Source: Betaproteobacteria bacterium
GTDB taxonomy: Bacteria; Pseudomonadota; Gammaproteobacteria; Burkholderiales; Usitatibacteraceae
DNA length: 64,000 bases
Assembly (NCBI GenBank): GCA_016711875.1
Contig: JADJSD010000008.1
Coordinates: 82,995 to 146,994, forward strand
Direction: 5' to 3'
Each line of letters begins with the position of its first letter. Position 1 is the stretch's first letter. Below are positions 32,539-41,716 of this stretch, one piece after another. The notes beneath the pieces were generated by a model, which worked only from the letters and a program-made list of their open reading frames with translations, did no database searches and was not told the origin of the DNA. A program made the position numbers and the translations under genes.

Positions 32539-33717
32539 TCAGGCCCGGCCCAGGCCGCGTTCGAGATCCGCTTGGATGTCAGCCACGTCCTCGAGGCCCG
32601 CCGCAAGGCGAAGGAGTCCGTCCACCACGCCCGCCTCCTCGCGCTCGGCTGCCGTGAGGCGGCCGTGCGTGGTGGTCGCCGGGTGGCAGATGGTCGACTT
32701 CGTGTCGCCGAAGTTCGCGGTGATGGACAGCAGTTTCGACCCGTCCACCACGCGCCAGGCGGCTTCGCGGCCACCCTTCACCACGAACGAAAGCACCGGG
32801 CCGGCAGCGCTCTGCTGGCGCATCGCGAGGGCGTGCTGCGGGTGGGACTCGAGGCCGGGATAGTTCACGCGCTCGACCGCCGGATGCGACTCCAGCCAGC
32901 GCGCCAGCGCGAGGGCCGAGGCCGACTGCGCGTTGACGCGAAGGCGCAGCGTCTCCATGCCCTTCAGGCAGACCCAGGCGTTGAAGGGCGAGAGCACCGG
33001 GCCCGCCGTGCGCACGAAACCGAAGAGCGGGCCCTCGACGAGATCCTTGCGGCCGGCGATGGCGCCGCCCAGCACGCGCCCCTGGCCGTCGAGATACTTC
33101 GTGGCCGAGTGCACCACCAGGTCCGCACCGAATTCGATGGGCCGCTGCAGCGCCGGCGACGCCATGCAGTTGTCGACGGCGAGCACGGCGCCCGCCTTGC
33201 GCGAGATCTCCGCGAGCGCGGCGATGTCGGCGATCTCGCACACCGGGTTGGAAGGCGTCTCGACGAACAGGAGCTTCGTTTCCGGCCGGATGGCACCGCG
33301 CCAGGCGTCGAGATCCGTGGGATCGACCCAGGTCGTTGCCACGCCGAACTTCGCCATCACCTGGTTGAAGAGCGGCACCACGGTGCCGAACACGCCGCGC
33401 GCCGCGACGATATGGTCGCCCGCCTTGAGCAGGCCGAACGCGACGGTCGACACCGCCGCCATGCCGGTCGAGGTGGCCACGCAGGCCTCGGCGACTTCCA
33501 GGGCCGCGAGGCGCGACTGGAACATCGCAACCGTCGGGTTCGTGAAGCGCGAGTAGATGTTGCCCGGTTCCGCGTTCGCGAACTTGCGCGCCGCCTCGGC
33601 AGCGCTTCCGAAGACGAAACTCGCCGTGAGGGAGAGGTTCTCCGAATGCTCGCCGAAACTGCTGCGAAGTCCCCCGGCCCGCACGCCCAGGGTATCGGGA
33701 CGCCAGTCGTCGCTCAT
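32539..33717 (-). CDS. metZ: O-succinylhomoserine sulfhydrylase
   Basis: MetZ makes homocysteine directly from O-succinylhomoserine and sulfide in methionine synthesis. The 392-residue PLP enzyme has the Cys/Met metabolism fold: NIYSRFTNPTVAMFQSRLA, ATSTGMAAVSTV, the PLP lysine in HSATKYLDGQGRVLGG, and the C-terminal NFGDTKSTICHPATTTHG. It lies 7 bp downstream of purF, the standard betaproteobacterial order, and the ATG at 33717 gives MSDDWRPDTLGVRAG. MetB or MetC activity cannot be excluded by sequence, but context and motifs favour MetZ. Confidence 0.93.
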   Translation of the reverse strand: MSDDWRPDTLGVRAGGLRSSFGEHSENLSLTASFVFGSAAEAARKFANAEPGNIYSRFTNPTVAMFQSRLAALEVAEACVATSTGMAAVSTVAFGLLKAGDHIVAARGVFGTVVPLFNQVMAKFGVATTWVDPTDLDAWRGAIRPETKLLFVETPSNPVCEIADIAALAEISRKAGAVLAVDNCMASPALQRPIEFGADLVVHSATKYLDGQGRVLGGAIAGRKDLVEGPLFGFVRTAGPVLSPFNAWVCLKGMETLRLRVNAQSASALALARWLESHPAVERVNYPGLESHPQHALAMRQQSAAGPVLSFVVKGGREAAWRVVDGSKLLSITANFGDTKSTICHPATTTHGRLTAAEREEAGVVDGLLRLAAGLEDVADIQADLERGLGRA

Positions 33718-33724
33718 CGCGCCC

Positions 33725-35251
33725 TCAGTCGACGGCCTGGAGGCCGAGGTCGAGCTGGTAGCTCGAAAGTCGCGTGCCCGGGCTCGACTCGCCGTCCTGG
33801 CGCGAGGCCTCGATGCCGGCGAGATAGTCGCTCGAGACGTCGCCCGTGATGTAGACACCGTCGAAACAGGAACTGTCGAAGCCGTTCACCGCCGGATTGC
33901 AGGCGCGCACGTCGGCCACGAGCGAGGGCAGGTCCTGATAGAAGACAGCGTCGGCGCCGATGGCCTCGGCAATCTCGTCCTCGCTGCGGCCCGTGGCGAT
34001 CAGCTCGCCCCTCGTGGGCATGTCGATGCCGTACACGTTGGGAAAGCGCACCGGCGGCGCCGCCGAGGCGAAGAAGACCTTCTTCGCGCCGCACTCGCGC
34101 GCCATGAGCACGATCTCGCGGCTGGTTGTGCCGCGCACGATGGAATCGTCGACGAGCAGCACGTTCTTGTCCTTGAACTCCACGGCCATCGCATTGAGCT
34201 TCTGGCGCACGCTCTTCTTGCGCAGTTCCTGCCCCGGCATGATGAACGTGCGCCCGATGTAGCGGTTCTTGATGAAGCCCTCGCGATAGGGCTTCTTCAG
34301 CTTGGCCGCCACCTCGAGGGCGCTCGGGCGGCTCGAATCCGGGATCGGGATCACCACGTCGATCTCGGGCGCGTGGCCGGAGGCGAGGATGCGATCGGCC
34401 AGGCTCTTGCCCATGTTGCGCCGGCTCTCGTAGACGGAGATGCCGTCGATGACGGAGTCAGGCCGCGCGAGGTAGACGTACTCGAAGATGCAGGGATTGA
34501 GCGAAGGCGCCTCGGCGCACTGGCGGCTGTAGAGGTTGCCGCTCTGGTCGACGAGGATCGCTTCGCCGGGCGCCACGTCGCGCATGGCCTTGAAGCCGAG
34601 GGAATCGAGCGCCACGCTCTCCGAAGCCACGATGAATTCCACGCCCTTCTCCGTGTCCGCCCGTCCGATGATGAGCGGGCGGATGCCCTTGGGATCGCGG
34701 AAGGCGAGCAGGCCGTAGCCCGAGATCATCGCAACCACGGCATAGGCGCCCTTCACGCGGCGGTGCACGCCCGCCACGGCCTTGAAGATCGCGTCCGGCG
34801 TGAGCCGGATACCCCCGTCGCAGGCGTCCGACAGCTCGTGCGCCAGGACATTGAGCAGGACCTCGGAATCCGAGTTGGTGTTGACGTGCCGACGGTCCTC
34901 CTGGAAGAGGATCTGGCGCAGTTCGTCGGCGTTCACGAGGTTGCCGTTGTGCCCGAGCACGATGCCGAACGGGGAGTTCACGTAGAACGGCTGCGACTCC
35001 GCTTCCGAGGACGCGGAACCCGCGGTGGGATAGCGGCAATGCCCGATGCCGAGCGTGCCCGCCAGGCCGCGCATGTCGCGCGTTCGGAACACGTCCCGCA
35101 CCAGGCCGCGCCCCTTGTGCATGTGGAAGCTGTGACCCTCTGCCGTGCAGATGCCCGCCGCGTCCTGGCCGCGGTGCTGAAGCACCGTGAGCGCGTCGTA
35201 CAGCAGCTGGTTCACGGGGCTACGGGCGACGACTCCGACGATTCCGCACAT
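33725..35251 (-). CDS. purF: Amidophosphoribosyltransferase
   Basis: PurF makes phosphoribosylamine from PRPP and glutamine, the first step of purine synthesis. The nucleophile Cys2 is in MCGIVGVV with no propeptide; LQHRGQDAAG and GHNGNL belong to the glutaminase domain, and the PRPP loop VLLVDDSIVRGTTSRE to the transferase domain. At 508 residues it is normal. It precedes metZ by 7 bp. In most relatives cvpA stands directly upstream; here only a 120-bp gap separates purF from the SPOR gene, and cvpA is absent. I see nothing recognisable in that gap. Confidence 0.96.
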   Translation of the reverse strand: MCGIVGVVARSPVNQLLYDALTVLQHRGQDAAGICTAEGHSFHMHKGRGLVRDVFRTRDMRGLAGTLGIGHCRYPTAGSASSEAESQPFYVNSPFGIVLGHNGNLVNADELRQILFQEDRRHVNTNSDSEVLLNVLAHELSDACDGGIRLTPDAIFKAVAGVHRRVKGAYAVVAMISGYGLLAFRDPKGIRPLIIGRADTEKGVEFIVASESVALDSLGFKAMRDVAPGEAILVDQSGNLYSRQCAEAPSLNPCIFEYVYLARPDSVIDGISVYESRRNMGKSLADRILASGHAPEIDVVIPIPDSSRPSALEVAAKLKKPYREGFIKNRYIGRTFIMPGQELRKKSVRQKLNAMAVEFKDKNVLLVDDSIVRGTTSREIVLMARECGAKKVFFASAAPPVRFPNVYGIDMPTRGELIATGRSEDEIAEAIGADAVFYQDLPSLVADVRACNPAVNGFDSSCFDGVYITGDVSSDYLAGIEASRQDGESSPGTRLSSYQLDLGLQAVD

Positions 35252-35371
35252 GGATTTCGATCGTCCTTCAGGCGACGGGCACGGGCCCGGCGTTAGTGTA
35301 TGCGCATTGGCGGCGGGCGTGGCTGCCGCGCGAACCGTTACATGGGGTCGACGGACGGCCCGCGCAAGGCC

Positions 35372-36040
35372 TCATGGAAGCGGCACCACGCGACCTTCGA
35401 TGCCGGCCTTCTTCGCGGCGGCGGCGGCCTTCTCCGCGGCCTCGCGGGTCGGGTAGGGTCCCGCGCGCAGGCGCGTGAGCGTGCCGCCCTCGACCGCGAT
35501 GCGCTCCGTGTAGTGCGCGATGCGTGCGGCCTTGAGCTTGCCGCGGGCGTCCTGGAGCTTCGCGTCCTCCCGGAAGGCGCCCACCTGCACCGCGAATCCC
35601 TCGAGCTTCGGCACGGTCGCCGACTCGGCCCTCGCCACGGGCGCCGAGGCCGGCTTCGTCGCCGGGGGTGACGCCCTCAGTTCGGCCGCTTTGGGCTCGA
35701 CGACCTTTACAGCGGCGGTTTCAACGGGCTTCGCGGGCGCCGGCTCGGGTTTGGCCGCATCGGCCGGGGGCGGCTCGGCTGGCTTCGAGTCGGAAGCCGG
35801 CGTGGGAGCGGCCGGCTGCGCCGGCACGACCGCCGGCGCCGGCGAGGGCACCACGGAAGCCGGGGGAGCGTTCTTCGACGGAATGGCGAGTGCGGGCTCG
35901 GCACGATCGCGACGCGGCTCGGGATCGAGGGCCATCGGCACGAAGACGACGGCAAGCAGCGCGAGGACGACGGCGCCGACGAGGCGCTGCCGTCCCTTGC
36001 GTCGGACTTCAGCCTGCTCGGCGGTGGGGTCGCTCGGCAT
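35372..36040 (-). CDS. SPOR-domain protein (DedD-like cell-division protein)
   Basis: A 222-residue single-pass membrane protein: short cytosolic N-terminus, transmembrane segment LVGAVVLALLAVVFVPMAL (about residues 20-38), a long Pro/Ala-rich periplasmic linker, and a C-terminal SPOR domain (about 147-220: FAVQVGAFREDAKLQDARGK ... TRLRAGPYPTREAAEKA). SPOR domains bind denuded glycan strands at the septum, so a role in division as for DedD is likely. It lies between folC (12 bp) and purF, where dedD is found in Betaproteobacteria. Confidence 0.88.
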   Translation of the reverse strand: MPSDPTAEQAEVRRKGRQRLVGAVVLALLAVVFVPMALDPEPRRDRAEPALAIPSKNAPPASVVPSPAPAVVPAQPAAPTPASDSKPAEPPPADAAKPEPAPAKPVETAAVKVVEPKAAELRASPPATKPASAPVARAESATVPKLEGFAVQVGAFREDAKLQDARGKLKAARIAHYTERIAVEGGTLTRLRAGPYPTREAAEKAAAAAKKAGIEGRVVPLP

Positions 36041-36052
36041 GGTAGGGCGGAA

Positions 36053-37330
36053 TCATCGCGGCAACCTCAGCACGTCGGCGACGGTGAGGAAGGAGCCGAA
36101 AACGAGAATTCTATCATCCGGGGACGCCTCCCGAAGGGCGGCTTCGTAGGCGAGAGGCACCGTCGCGAAGCGACGCACCCGTCCCTCGAGCCCCTGACGG
36201 GCCAGCGCGTCGGCCAGGCGGTCGACACCGGCAGCACGCTCGCTCGCGACCGTGGCCACGTGCCAACGATCCACACGGGAGGCCATCGCGGCGACGACCC
36301 CGTCGATATCCTTGTCGACCAGCATCGCGAACACCGCGATCGTCTCGCGCGCGTAACCCATGCCGCCGAGTCCCTCGGCGAGCGCGCGGGCCGCATGCGG
36401 ATTGTGCGCGACGTCGAGCACGACCGACGGACGCCCCGGCAGCACTTGGAGCCGCCCCGCCAGTCGCACGCCCGTGAGGCCCCGCTTCACCTCCCCGATC
36501 GAGACCGGCAGGCGATCGGCGAGTTCATCGAGAGCGGCGAGCACCGCACTCGCGTTGCCCAGTTGCCACGGCCCGCGCAGCGCCGGCATCGGCAGCGCCC
36601 GCTTCGCCCCGCGGCGCCCGACGAAATCCCACTGGCCCTCGTGACGCACGAATCGGTAGTCGCGGCCGGCCACCTGCAAGTGCGCGCCGATCGCTTCCGC
36701 ATGGGCCTTCACCGTCGCCGGCAGCGACGCCTCGCCGTAGATGGCCGGCCGCCCGCCGCGGTAGATGTGGGCCTTCTCGAAGCCGATCGCTTCGCGCGTG
36801 TCGCCGAGCCAGTCCTGATGGTCCAGGTCCACGCTCACGACGATCGCGCAATCGGCATCGAGGAGGTTCACGCAATCGAGCCGGCCGCCCAGGCCCACCT
36901 CGAGGACGGCGACCTCCACGCCCTTTCGCGCGAATACCTCGAAGGCCGCGAGCGTGCCGTACTCGAAATAGGTGAGCGACGTGTCGCCACGTGCCCGCTC
37001 CACCGCCTCGAAGCCCGCGACGAGATCGGCATCGGCCGCCTCGTCGCCGTCCAGGCGCACGCGTTCGTTGTAGCGGACGATGTGGGGCGAGGTGTAAAGG
37101 CCCGTGCGATATCCCGCGACCCGCAGGATGCTCTCGAGCATCGCGGTCGCGGACCCCTTGCCGTTGGTGCCGCCGACGGTGATCACGACCGGCGGCCGGG
37201 CGAGCCCCATGCGCGCGAGCACGTCGCGTGCCCGATCGAGCCCCAGGTCGATCGCGGAAGGGTGCTGCCGGCCGATGTGATCCAGCCAGGCGTCGAGCGA
37301 CGATCCGGCTGCCGGAGCCGCGCCGTTCAC
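36053..37330 (-). CDS. folC: Bifunctional dihydrofolate synthase / folylpolyglutamate synthase
   Basis: FolC adds glutamate to dihydropteroate and extends the folate polyglutamate tail. The ATP loop TVGGTNGKGSATAMLE, the TSPHIVRYNERVRLDG segment, LEVGLGGRLDCVN and VLDVAHNPHAARALAEGL are all present in a 425-residue protein of normal size. The start is a GTG at 37330 that overlaps the accD stop (GTGA). The frame is open far upstream opposite accD without family match. accD-folC-dedD order is conserved in proteobacteria. Confidence 0.95.
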   Translation of the reverse strand: MNGAAPAAGSSLDAWLDHIGRQHPSAIDLGLDRARDVLARMGLARPPVVITVGGTNGKGSATAMLESILRVAGYRTGLYTSPHIVRYNERVRLDGDEAADADLVAGFEAVERARGDTSLTYFEYGTLAAFEVFARKGVEVAVLEVGLGGRLDCVNLLDADCAIVVSVDLDHQDWLGDTREAIGFEKAHIYRGGRPAIYGEASLPATVKAHAEAIGAHLQVAGRDYRFVRHEGQWDFVGRRGAKRALPMPALRGPWQLGNASAVLAALDELADRLPVSIGEVKRGLTGVRLAGRLQVLPGRPSVVLDVAHNPHAARALAEGLGGMGYARETIAVFAMLVDKDIDGVVAAMASRVDRWHVATVASERAAGVDRLADALARQGLEGRVRRFATVPLAYEAALREASPDDRILVFGSFLTVADVLRLPR

Positions 37331-38199
37331 GCCTCGGGCGCGCCTTCGCGCTTCAGGAGCGCGACCAGGCGCGAGACCCTGTCGCGCATTTCGCGCCGGT
37401 CGACGATCATGTCGATCGCGCCCTTCTCGAGAAGGAACTCCGCCCGCTGGAAGCCTTCGGGCAGGGTCTCGCGGACGGTCTGCTCGATGACGCGCGGGCC
37501 GGCGAAGCCCACGAGGGCGCCGGGCTCGGCGATGACGACGTCGCCGATCATCGCGAAGCTCGCGGACACCCCTCCCATCGTGGGATCGGTGAGCACGGAA
37601 ATGAAGGGCTGGCGGGCCGCCGCGAGCTGGTGAAGCGCGGCGGTCGTCTTCGCCATCTGCATGAGCGAGAGCAGGCCCTCCTGCATGCGGGCGCCTCCCG
37701 TCGCGGAGAAGCAGATGAACGGCAGTTTCTCGTCGCAGCACGCCTGCACGCCGCGCACGAAGCGCTCCCCGACCACCGAGCCCATCGATCCGCCGAGAAA
37801 CCCGAACTCGAACGCCGCGACGACCACGGGAACGGACTTCACCGCGCCTTGCATCACCACGAGGGCGTCCGTTTCGCCGGTCTCCCGCTCCGCTTCGACG
37901 AGGCGCTCGGAATACTTGCGGCTGTCCCGGAACTTGAGGGGGTCGAGCGGCACCACCTCGCTCGCGAATTCCGCGCGCCCTTCCGCATCGAGGAAGGCGT
38001 CGAGGCGCTGGCGCGACGAGAGGCGGTTGTGGAAGCCGCACTTGGGGCACACGTGCAGGTTGTTCTCGAGGTCGGTGAAGTAGAGCACCGCCTCGCACGA
38101 GGGACACTTGCTCCAGAGCCCCTCGGGCACGGCCTTCTTGTGCGGCTGGCCCTCCTCGCGCTTGATCTTGGGCGGAAGGAGCTTCCTGAACCAGCTCAT
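37327..38199 (-). CDS. accD: Acetyl-CoA carboxylase, carboxyltransferase subunit beta
   Basis: AccD with AccA transfers CO2 from carboxybiotin to acetyl-CoA, the first step of fatty-acid synthesis. The N-terminal zinc finger CPSCEAVLYF ... CPKCGFHNRL and the carboxyltransferase core (FEFGFLGGSMGSVVGERFVR, SATGGARMQEGLLSLMQMAK, PTMGGVSASFAM) are complete in 290 residues. ATG 38199 overlaps the trpA stop (ATGA). The trpA-accD-folC succession is the common proteobacterial one. Confidence 0.96.
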   Translation of the reverse strand: MSWFRKLLPPKIKREEGQPHKKAVPEGLWSKCPSCEAVLYFTDLENNLHVCPKCGFHNRLSSRQRLDAFLDAEGRAEFASEVVPLDPLKFRDSRKYSERLVEAERETGETDALVVMQGAVKSVPVVVAAFEFGFLGGSMGSVVGERFVRGVQACCDEKLPFICFSATGGARMQEGLLSLMQMAKTTAALHQLAAARQPFISVLTDPTMGGVSASFAMIGDVVIAEPGALVGFAGPRVIEQTVRETLPEGFQRAEFLLEKGAIDMIVDRREMRDRVSRLVALLKREGAPEA

Positions 38200-39017
38200 G
38201 CGACGGGCGCCTTGCGCGATACCGCGGCCACGGCGTCGGCAAATCCCGCGAGCACCGCACCGGCGCGTGCCGGCGCCTCGTCCGGGCTCGAGCGCTCGAT
38301 CTCCTCGACGAGGCGGCTGCCGACCACGACCGCGTCGGCGAACCCCGCGATGCGCGCGGCCGTCGCGGCGTCGCGTATGCCGAAACCGACGCCGACGGGC
38401 ACGTTCGTCTTCGCCCGGATGCGCGCGATGGCCGCCTCCACGTCGGTGGTGTCGATGTTCGAGGCGCCGCTCACGCCCTTGAGCGACACGTAGTAGATGT
38501 AGCCCTTCGCGATGCGGCTCACGCCATCGATGCGCTGGGCGGACGAGGTCGGCGAGAGCAGGAAGATGGGATCGATGCCGACGCCCGAGATCGCGGCCGC
38601 CCAGTCCTCGCACTCTTCCGGCGGATAGTCCACCACGAGCACGCCGTCCACGCCCGCGGCCCGGGCCCGCGTGGCGAATGCCTCGTGACCCATGCGTTCG
38701 ATCGGATTGGCATAGCCCATGAGCACGATGGGCGTCCGGTCGTCCTCGCGGCGGTACTCGGCCACCGCATCGAGCACCTTCGCGAGCGTCATGCCGGCGG
38801 CAAGGGCCCGCTCGGAGGAACGCTGGATGGTGGGACCGTCGGCCATGGGGTCGGAGAACGGCACGCCGAGTTCCACGACATCGGCCCCCGCCTTCACGAG
38901 CGCCCGGAGCATCGCCACCGTTACGGAGGGTGAGGGATCGCCGGCCGTCACGAACGGGATGAGCGCCGAGCGGCCATCGGCCGAAAGCTTCGCGAAAACC
39001 GCGGCGATGCGGCTCAA
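38196..39017 (-). CDS. trpA: Tryptophan synthase alpha chain
   Basis: TrpA releases indole from indole-3-glycerol phosphate. Key segments: ALIPFVTAGDPSP, the catalytic Glu and Asp regions ELGVPFSDPMADGPTIQ and VLVVDYPPEE, and GFGIRDAATAA. The start is a TTG at 39017 (L-S-R-I-A-A-V-F matches the family MSRIA start), overlapping the trpB stop as TTGA. Length 273 residues. Works in a complex with TrpB, encoded just upstream. Confidence 0.95.
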   Translation of the reverse strand: MSRIAAVFAKLSADGRSALIPFVTAGDPSPSVTVAMLRALVKAGADVVELGVPFSDPMADGPTIQRSSERALAAGMTLAKVLDAVAEYRREDDRTPIVLMGYANPIERMGHEAFATRARAAGVDGVLVVDYPPEECEDWAAAISGVGIDPIFLLSPTSSAQRIDGVSRIAKGYIYYVSLKGVSGASNIDTTDVEAAIARIRAKTNVPVGVGFGIRDAATAARIAGFADAVVVGSRLVEEIERSSPDEAPARAGAVLAGFADAVAAVSRKAPVA

Positions 39018-40249
39018 AGCGAGAGCCCCGAGGCCGTGGCCACCGTGTGCATGTCCTTGTCGCCGCGGCCCGAGAGGTTCACGAGCAGGATGCGATCCTT
39101 CGCCATCGTCGGCGCGAGCTTCATCGCCTGCGCGACCGCATGGCTCGACTCGAGCGCCGGGATGATGCCCTCGGTGCGGCAGCAGACGTGGAACGCCGCC
39201 AGCGCCTCGTCGTCGGTGATCGACACGTATTCGGCGCGGCCGGTGTCCTTGAGCCAGGCGTGCTCCGGGCCCACCCCGGGGTAGTCGAGGCCCGCGGAGA
39301 TCGAGTGCGTCTCCGTGATCTGGCCGTTCTCGTCCTGCATGAGGTAGGTGCGGTTGCCGTGCAGCACCCCCGGCGAACCGGCGGAGAGCGTCGCGGCGTG
39401 CTTGCCCGTTTCGATGCCCAACCCACCCGCCTCCACTCCCATCAGCCTCACTCCGGCGTGCGCAATGTAGGCGTGGAAGATGCCCATCGCGTTCGAACCG
39501 CCGCCCACGCACGCAAGGACCACATCGGGCTGGCGGCCCGCGAGCGCCGGCATCTGCGTGACGCATTCCTTGCCGACCACCGCGTTGAAGTCGCGCACCA
39601 TCATCGGGTAAGGGTGGGGACCGGCGACCGTGCCGATGATGTAGAAGGTGTTCGACACGTTCGTCACCCAGTCCCGCATCGCCTCGTTGAGCGCGTCCTT
39701 CAGGGTGCGCGAGCCGCTCGAGACGGGAACGACGGTCGCGCCCAGGAGCTTCATCCGGTAGACGTTCTGCGCCTGCCGGGCGACATCCTCGGTGCCCATG
39801 TAAACGACGCATTCCATGCCGTATCGCGCCGCCACGGTGGCGGTGGCCACACCATGCTGGCCCGCGCCGGTTTCCGCAATTACGCGGCGCTTGCCCATGC
39901 GGCGCGCGAGCAACGCCTGGCCGACGGTGTTGTTCACCTTGTGGGCCCCGGTGTGGTTCAGGTCCTCGCGCTTCAGGTAGATCTGCGCCCCGCCCAGTTC
40001 GTCCGACAGGCGCTTGGCGTGATAGACCGGGCTCGGCCGTCCCACGTAGTGCTCGAGTTCGTACGCGAGTTCCGCACGGAAGGCGGGGTCCTGCCGCGCC
40101 GCTTCGTAGGCGTCCTTCAGTTCTCCGAGCGCCGCCTGCAGCGTCTCGGCGACGAACACCCCGCCATAGGGACCGAAATGGCCGCGCTCGTCGGGAAAGT
40201 CCCACGAAGCGGCCGGATCGCGCTCAACCCGCGGTGCGCGCATCTGCAT
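39014..40249 (-). CDS. trpB: Tryptophan synthase beta chain
   Basis: TrpB condenses indole with serine using PLP. The PLP lysine is in GAHKVNNTVGQALLA, the phosphate loop is CVGGGSNAMG, and GAGQHGVATATVAA is the ammonium-side loop. I chose ATG 40249 (MQMRAPRVERD) over the GTG at 40258 because GAGGAG ends 8 bases before the ATG but abuts the GTG. Length 411 residues, normal. The start lies inside the end of trpF (26 bp overlap), and the stop overlaps trpA, so trpF-trpB-trpA are tightly coupled. Confidence 0.96.
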   Translation of the reverse strand: MQMRAPRVERDPAASWDFPDERGHFGPYGGVFVAETLQAALGELKDAYEAARQDPAFRAELAYELEHYVGRPSPVYHAKRLSDELGGAQIYLKREDLNHTGAHKVNNTVGQALLARRMGKRRVIAETGAGQHGVATATVAARYGMECVVYMGTEDVARQAQNVYRMKLLGATVVPVSSGSRTLKDALNEAMRDWVTNVSNTFYIIGTVAGPHPYPMMVRDFNAVVGKECVTQMPALAGRQPDVVLACVGGGSNAMGIFHAYIAHAGVRLMGVEAGGLGIETGKHAATLSAGSPGVLHGNRTYLMQDENGQITETHSISAGLDYPGVGPEHAWLKDTGRAEYVSITDDEALAAFHVCCRTEGIIPALESSHAVAQAMKLAPTMAKDRILLVNLSGRGDKDMHTVATASGLSL

Positions 40250-40868
40250 CTTTGACACTCCTCACGAATTCCTGGATGAGGGCGGCATCCTTGACGCCCC
40301 GGGAAACTTCGACACCGCTCGACACGTCCACCGCCCACGGCCGGACGGCCGCCACGGCCGTCCCCACGTTGGCCGGGGTGAGCCCGCCGGAGAGCACGCT
40401 CCGCGAGGCGAGGCCGCGGGGAACGAGAGACCAATCGAACGAGGCGCCCGTGCCCCCGTATTCCCCGGGCACGCTGGCATCCAGCAGGAGGGCTGTTGCC
40501 TCGGCGAAACGACGACGACATTCTAGCAAATCGGTCCCCGCACCCACCCGGATGCCCTTGAGCCAGGGAAGCCCGAATCCGGCGCAGTACGCGGGCTCCT
40601 CGTCGCCGTGGAACTGCAGCATCGACAGGGGCACCGCGGCGAGCACCTCGCGTACCCGCGACTCGGGCACGTTCACGAAGAGTCCCACGGCCTGCACGAA
40701 GGCCGGCAGGGCCAGGGCAACGGCCCTCGCCTCCTCCAGGCTCGCATGACGCGGGCTCGGCGGGTGGAAGACGATGCCCACGGCATCGGCGCCCGCCTCG
40801 GCGGCGACCGACGCCAAGGCCGCGTCACGGAGTCCGCAGATCTTGATTCGGGTGCGATGGGGATTCAT
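40224..40868 (-). CDS. trpF: Phosphoribosylanthranilate isomerase
   Basis: TrpF converts phosphoribosylanthranilate to CdRP. The TIM-barrel protein (214 residues) has the catalytic Cys in KICGLRD, the general-acid Asp in LLLDASVPGEYGGTG, and VDVSSGVEVSRGVKD at the phosphate site. It overlaps truA by ATGA at its start and trpB at its end. Order truA-trpF-trpB-trpA is standard in Betaproteobacteria. Confidence 0.95.
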   Translation of the reverse strand: MNPHRTRIKICGLRDAALASVAAEAGADAVGIVFHPPSPRHASLEEARAVALALPAFVQAVGLFVNVPESRVREVLAAVPLSMLQFHGDEEPAYCAGFGLPWLKGIRVGAGTDLLECRRRFAEATALLLDASVPGEYGGTGASFDWSLVPRGLASRSVLSGGLTPANVGTAVAAVRPWAVDVSSGVEVSRGVKDAALIQEFVRSVKDADARTAG

Positions 40869-41650
40869 TCGGGCGACACGAGCGGGTTCGGGCGAAAAGG
40901 CGGCAGCCCGAACGCCGGATCATACGCGATGCCCGAAAGATAGAGCCCGTCGGGAGCAAAGGTCGGCGCCGACAGCCGTCGGTCGCGCGATCCGAGCAGT
41001 TCGCCCATCCAGTCCGGTGGCTGCCGGCCTGCGCCCACGTAGACGAGGGCGCCCACGAGATTTCTCACCATGTGGTGCAGGAAGGCGTTGGCCTCGAACG
41101 TGAAAACGACGAGCGGGCCGCGGCGCCTTACGGCGGCCACGGTCAGGGTTCTCACGGGCGACTTCGCCTGGCATTGCGCGTCGCGGAAAGCGCTGAAATC
41201 ATGCTCGCCGAGCACCCGATTCGCCGCCTGAACCATGGCGGCCACGTCGAGCGTCCGATGGAACCAGCCCACCCGCCCTGCCAGGATGCCCGGCGCGACG
41301 GCATCGTCCAGCAGCAGGTAGTGGTAGGTTCGCGACCGGGCGCTGAATCGCGCGTGGAAGTCCTCCGCCACGCCACGCGCCCACAGGACGCGCACGCGCC
41401 GATCCAGGAACGTGTTCGGCCCCCGCACCCAGGCGACGTCGTCGCGCTGCGCATCGGTGTCGAAATGGACGACCTGGGCGCTCGCGTGAACGCCGGCATC
41501 GGTGCGCCCCGCGGCGGTCACCGCGACCGGGCGGTCGGCAAAGCGGCACAGGGCGGTCTCGAGATGATCCTGCACGGCGCACCCGGAGGGCTGGTGCTGC
41601 CAGCCGCAGAAGGCCGCGCCGTCGTACTCGAGTCCGAGGGCGATTCGCAT
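40865..41650 (-). CDS. truA: tRNA pseudouridine(38-40) synthase
   Basis: TruA isomerises uridines 38-40 in tRNA anticodon arms. The catalytic Asp lies in AAGRTDAGVHASAQV; YDGAAFCGWQ at the N-terminus and FEANAFLHHMVRNLVGAL near the C-terminus are diagnostic. Length 261 residues. It begins 66 bp after the fimV stop, beyond a strong hairpin, so it probably uses its own promoter, and its stop overlaps trpF. Confidence 0.95.
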   Translation of the reverse strand: MRIALGLEYDGAAFCGWQHQPSGCAVQDHLETALCRFADRPVAVTAAGRTDAGVHASAQVVHFDTDAQRDDVAWVRGPNTFLDRRVRVLWARGVAEDFHARFSARSRTYHYLLLDDAVAPGILAGRVGWFHRTLDVAAMVQAANRVLGEHDFSAFRDAQCQAKSPVRTLTVAAVRRRGPLVVFTFEANAFLHHMVRNLVGALVYVGAGRQPPDWMGELLGSRDRRLSAPTFAPDGLYLSGIAYDPAFGLPPFRPNPLVSPE

Positions 41651-41666
41651 GGGGGGCCGGAAAGAA

Positions 41667-41691
41667 ATCGGCGGGGGAATGCCCCGCCGAT
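41667..41691 (-). terminator. Rho-independent terminator after fimV
   Basis: ATCGGCGGGG (41667-41676) pairs with 41682-41691 around a 5-base loop. Read on the minus strand the 10-bp stem is followed by TTTCTTT, a reasonable U-tract, 26 bases after the fimV stop and just before truA. Confidence 0.75.
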
Positions 41692-41716
41692 CAAACGACT
41701 TGCTACCGCGAAAGTG

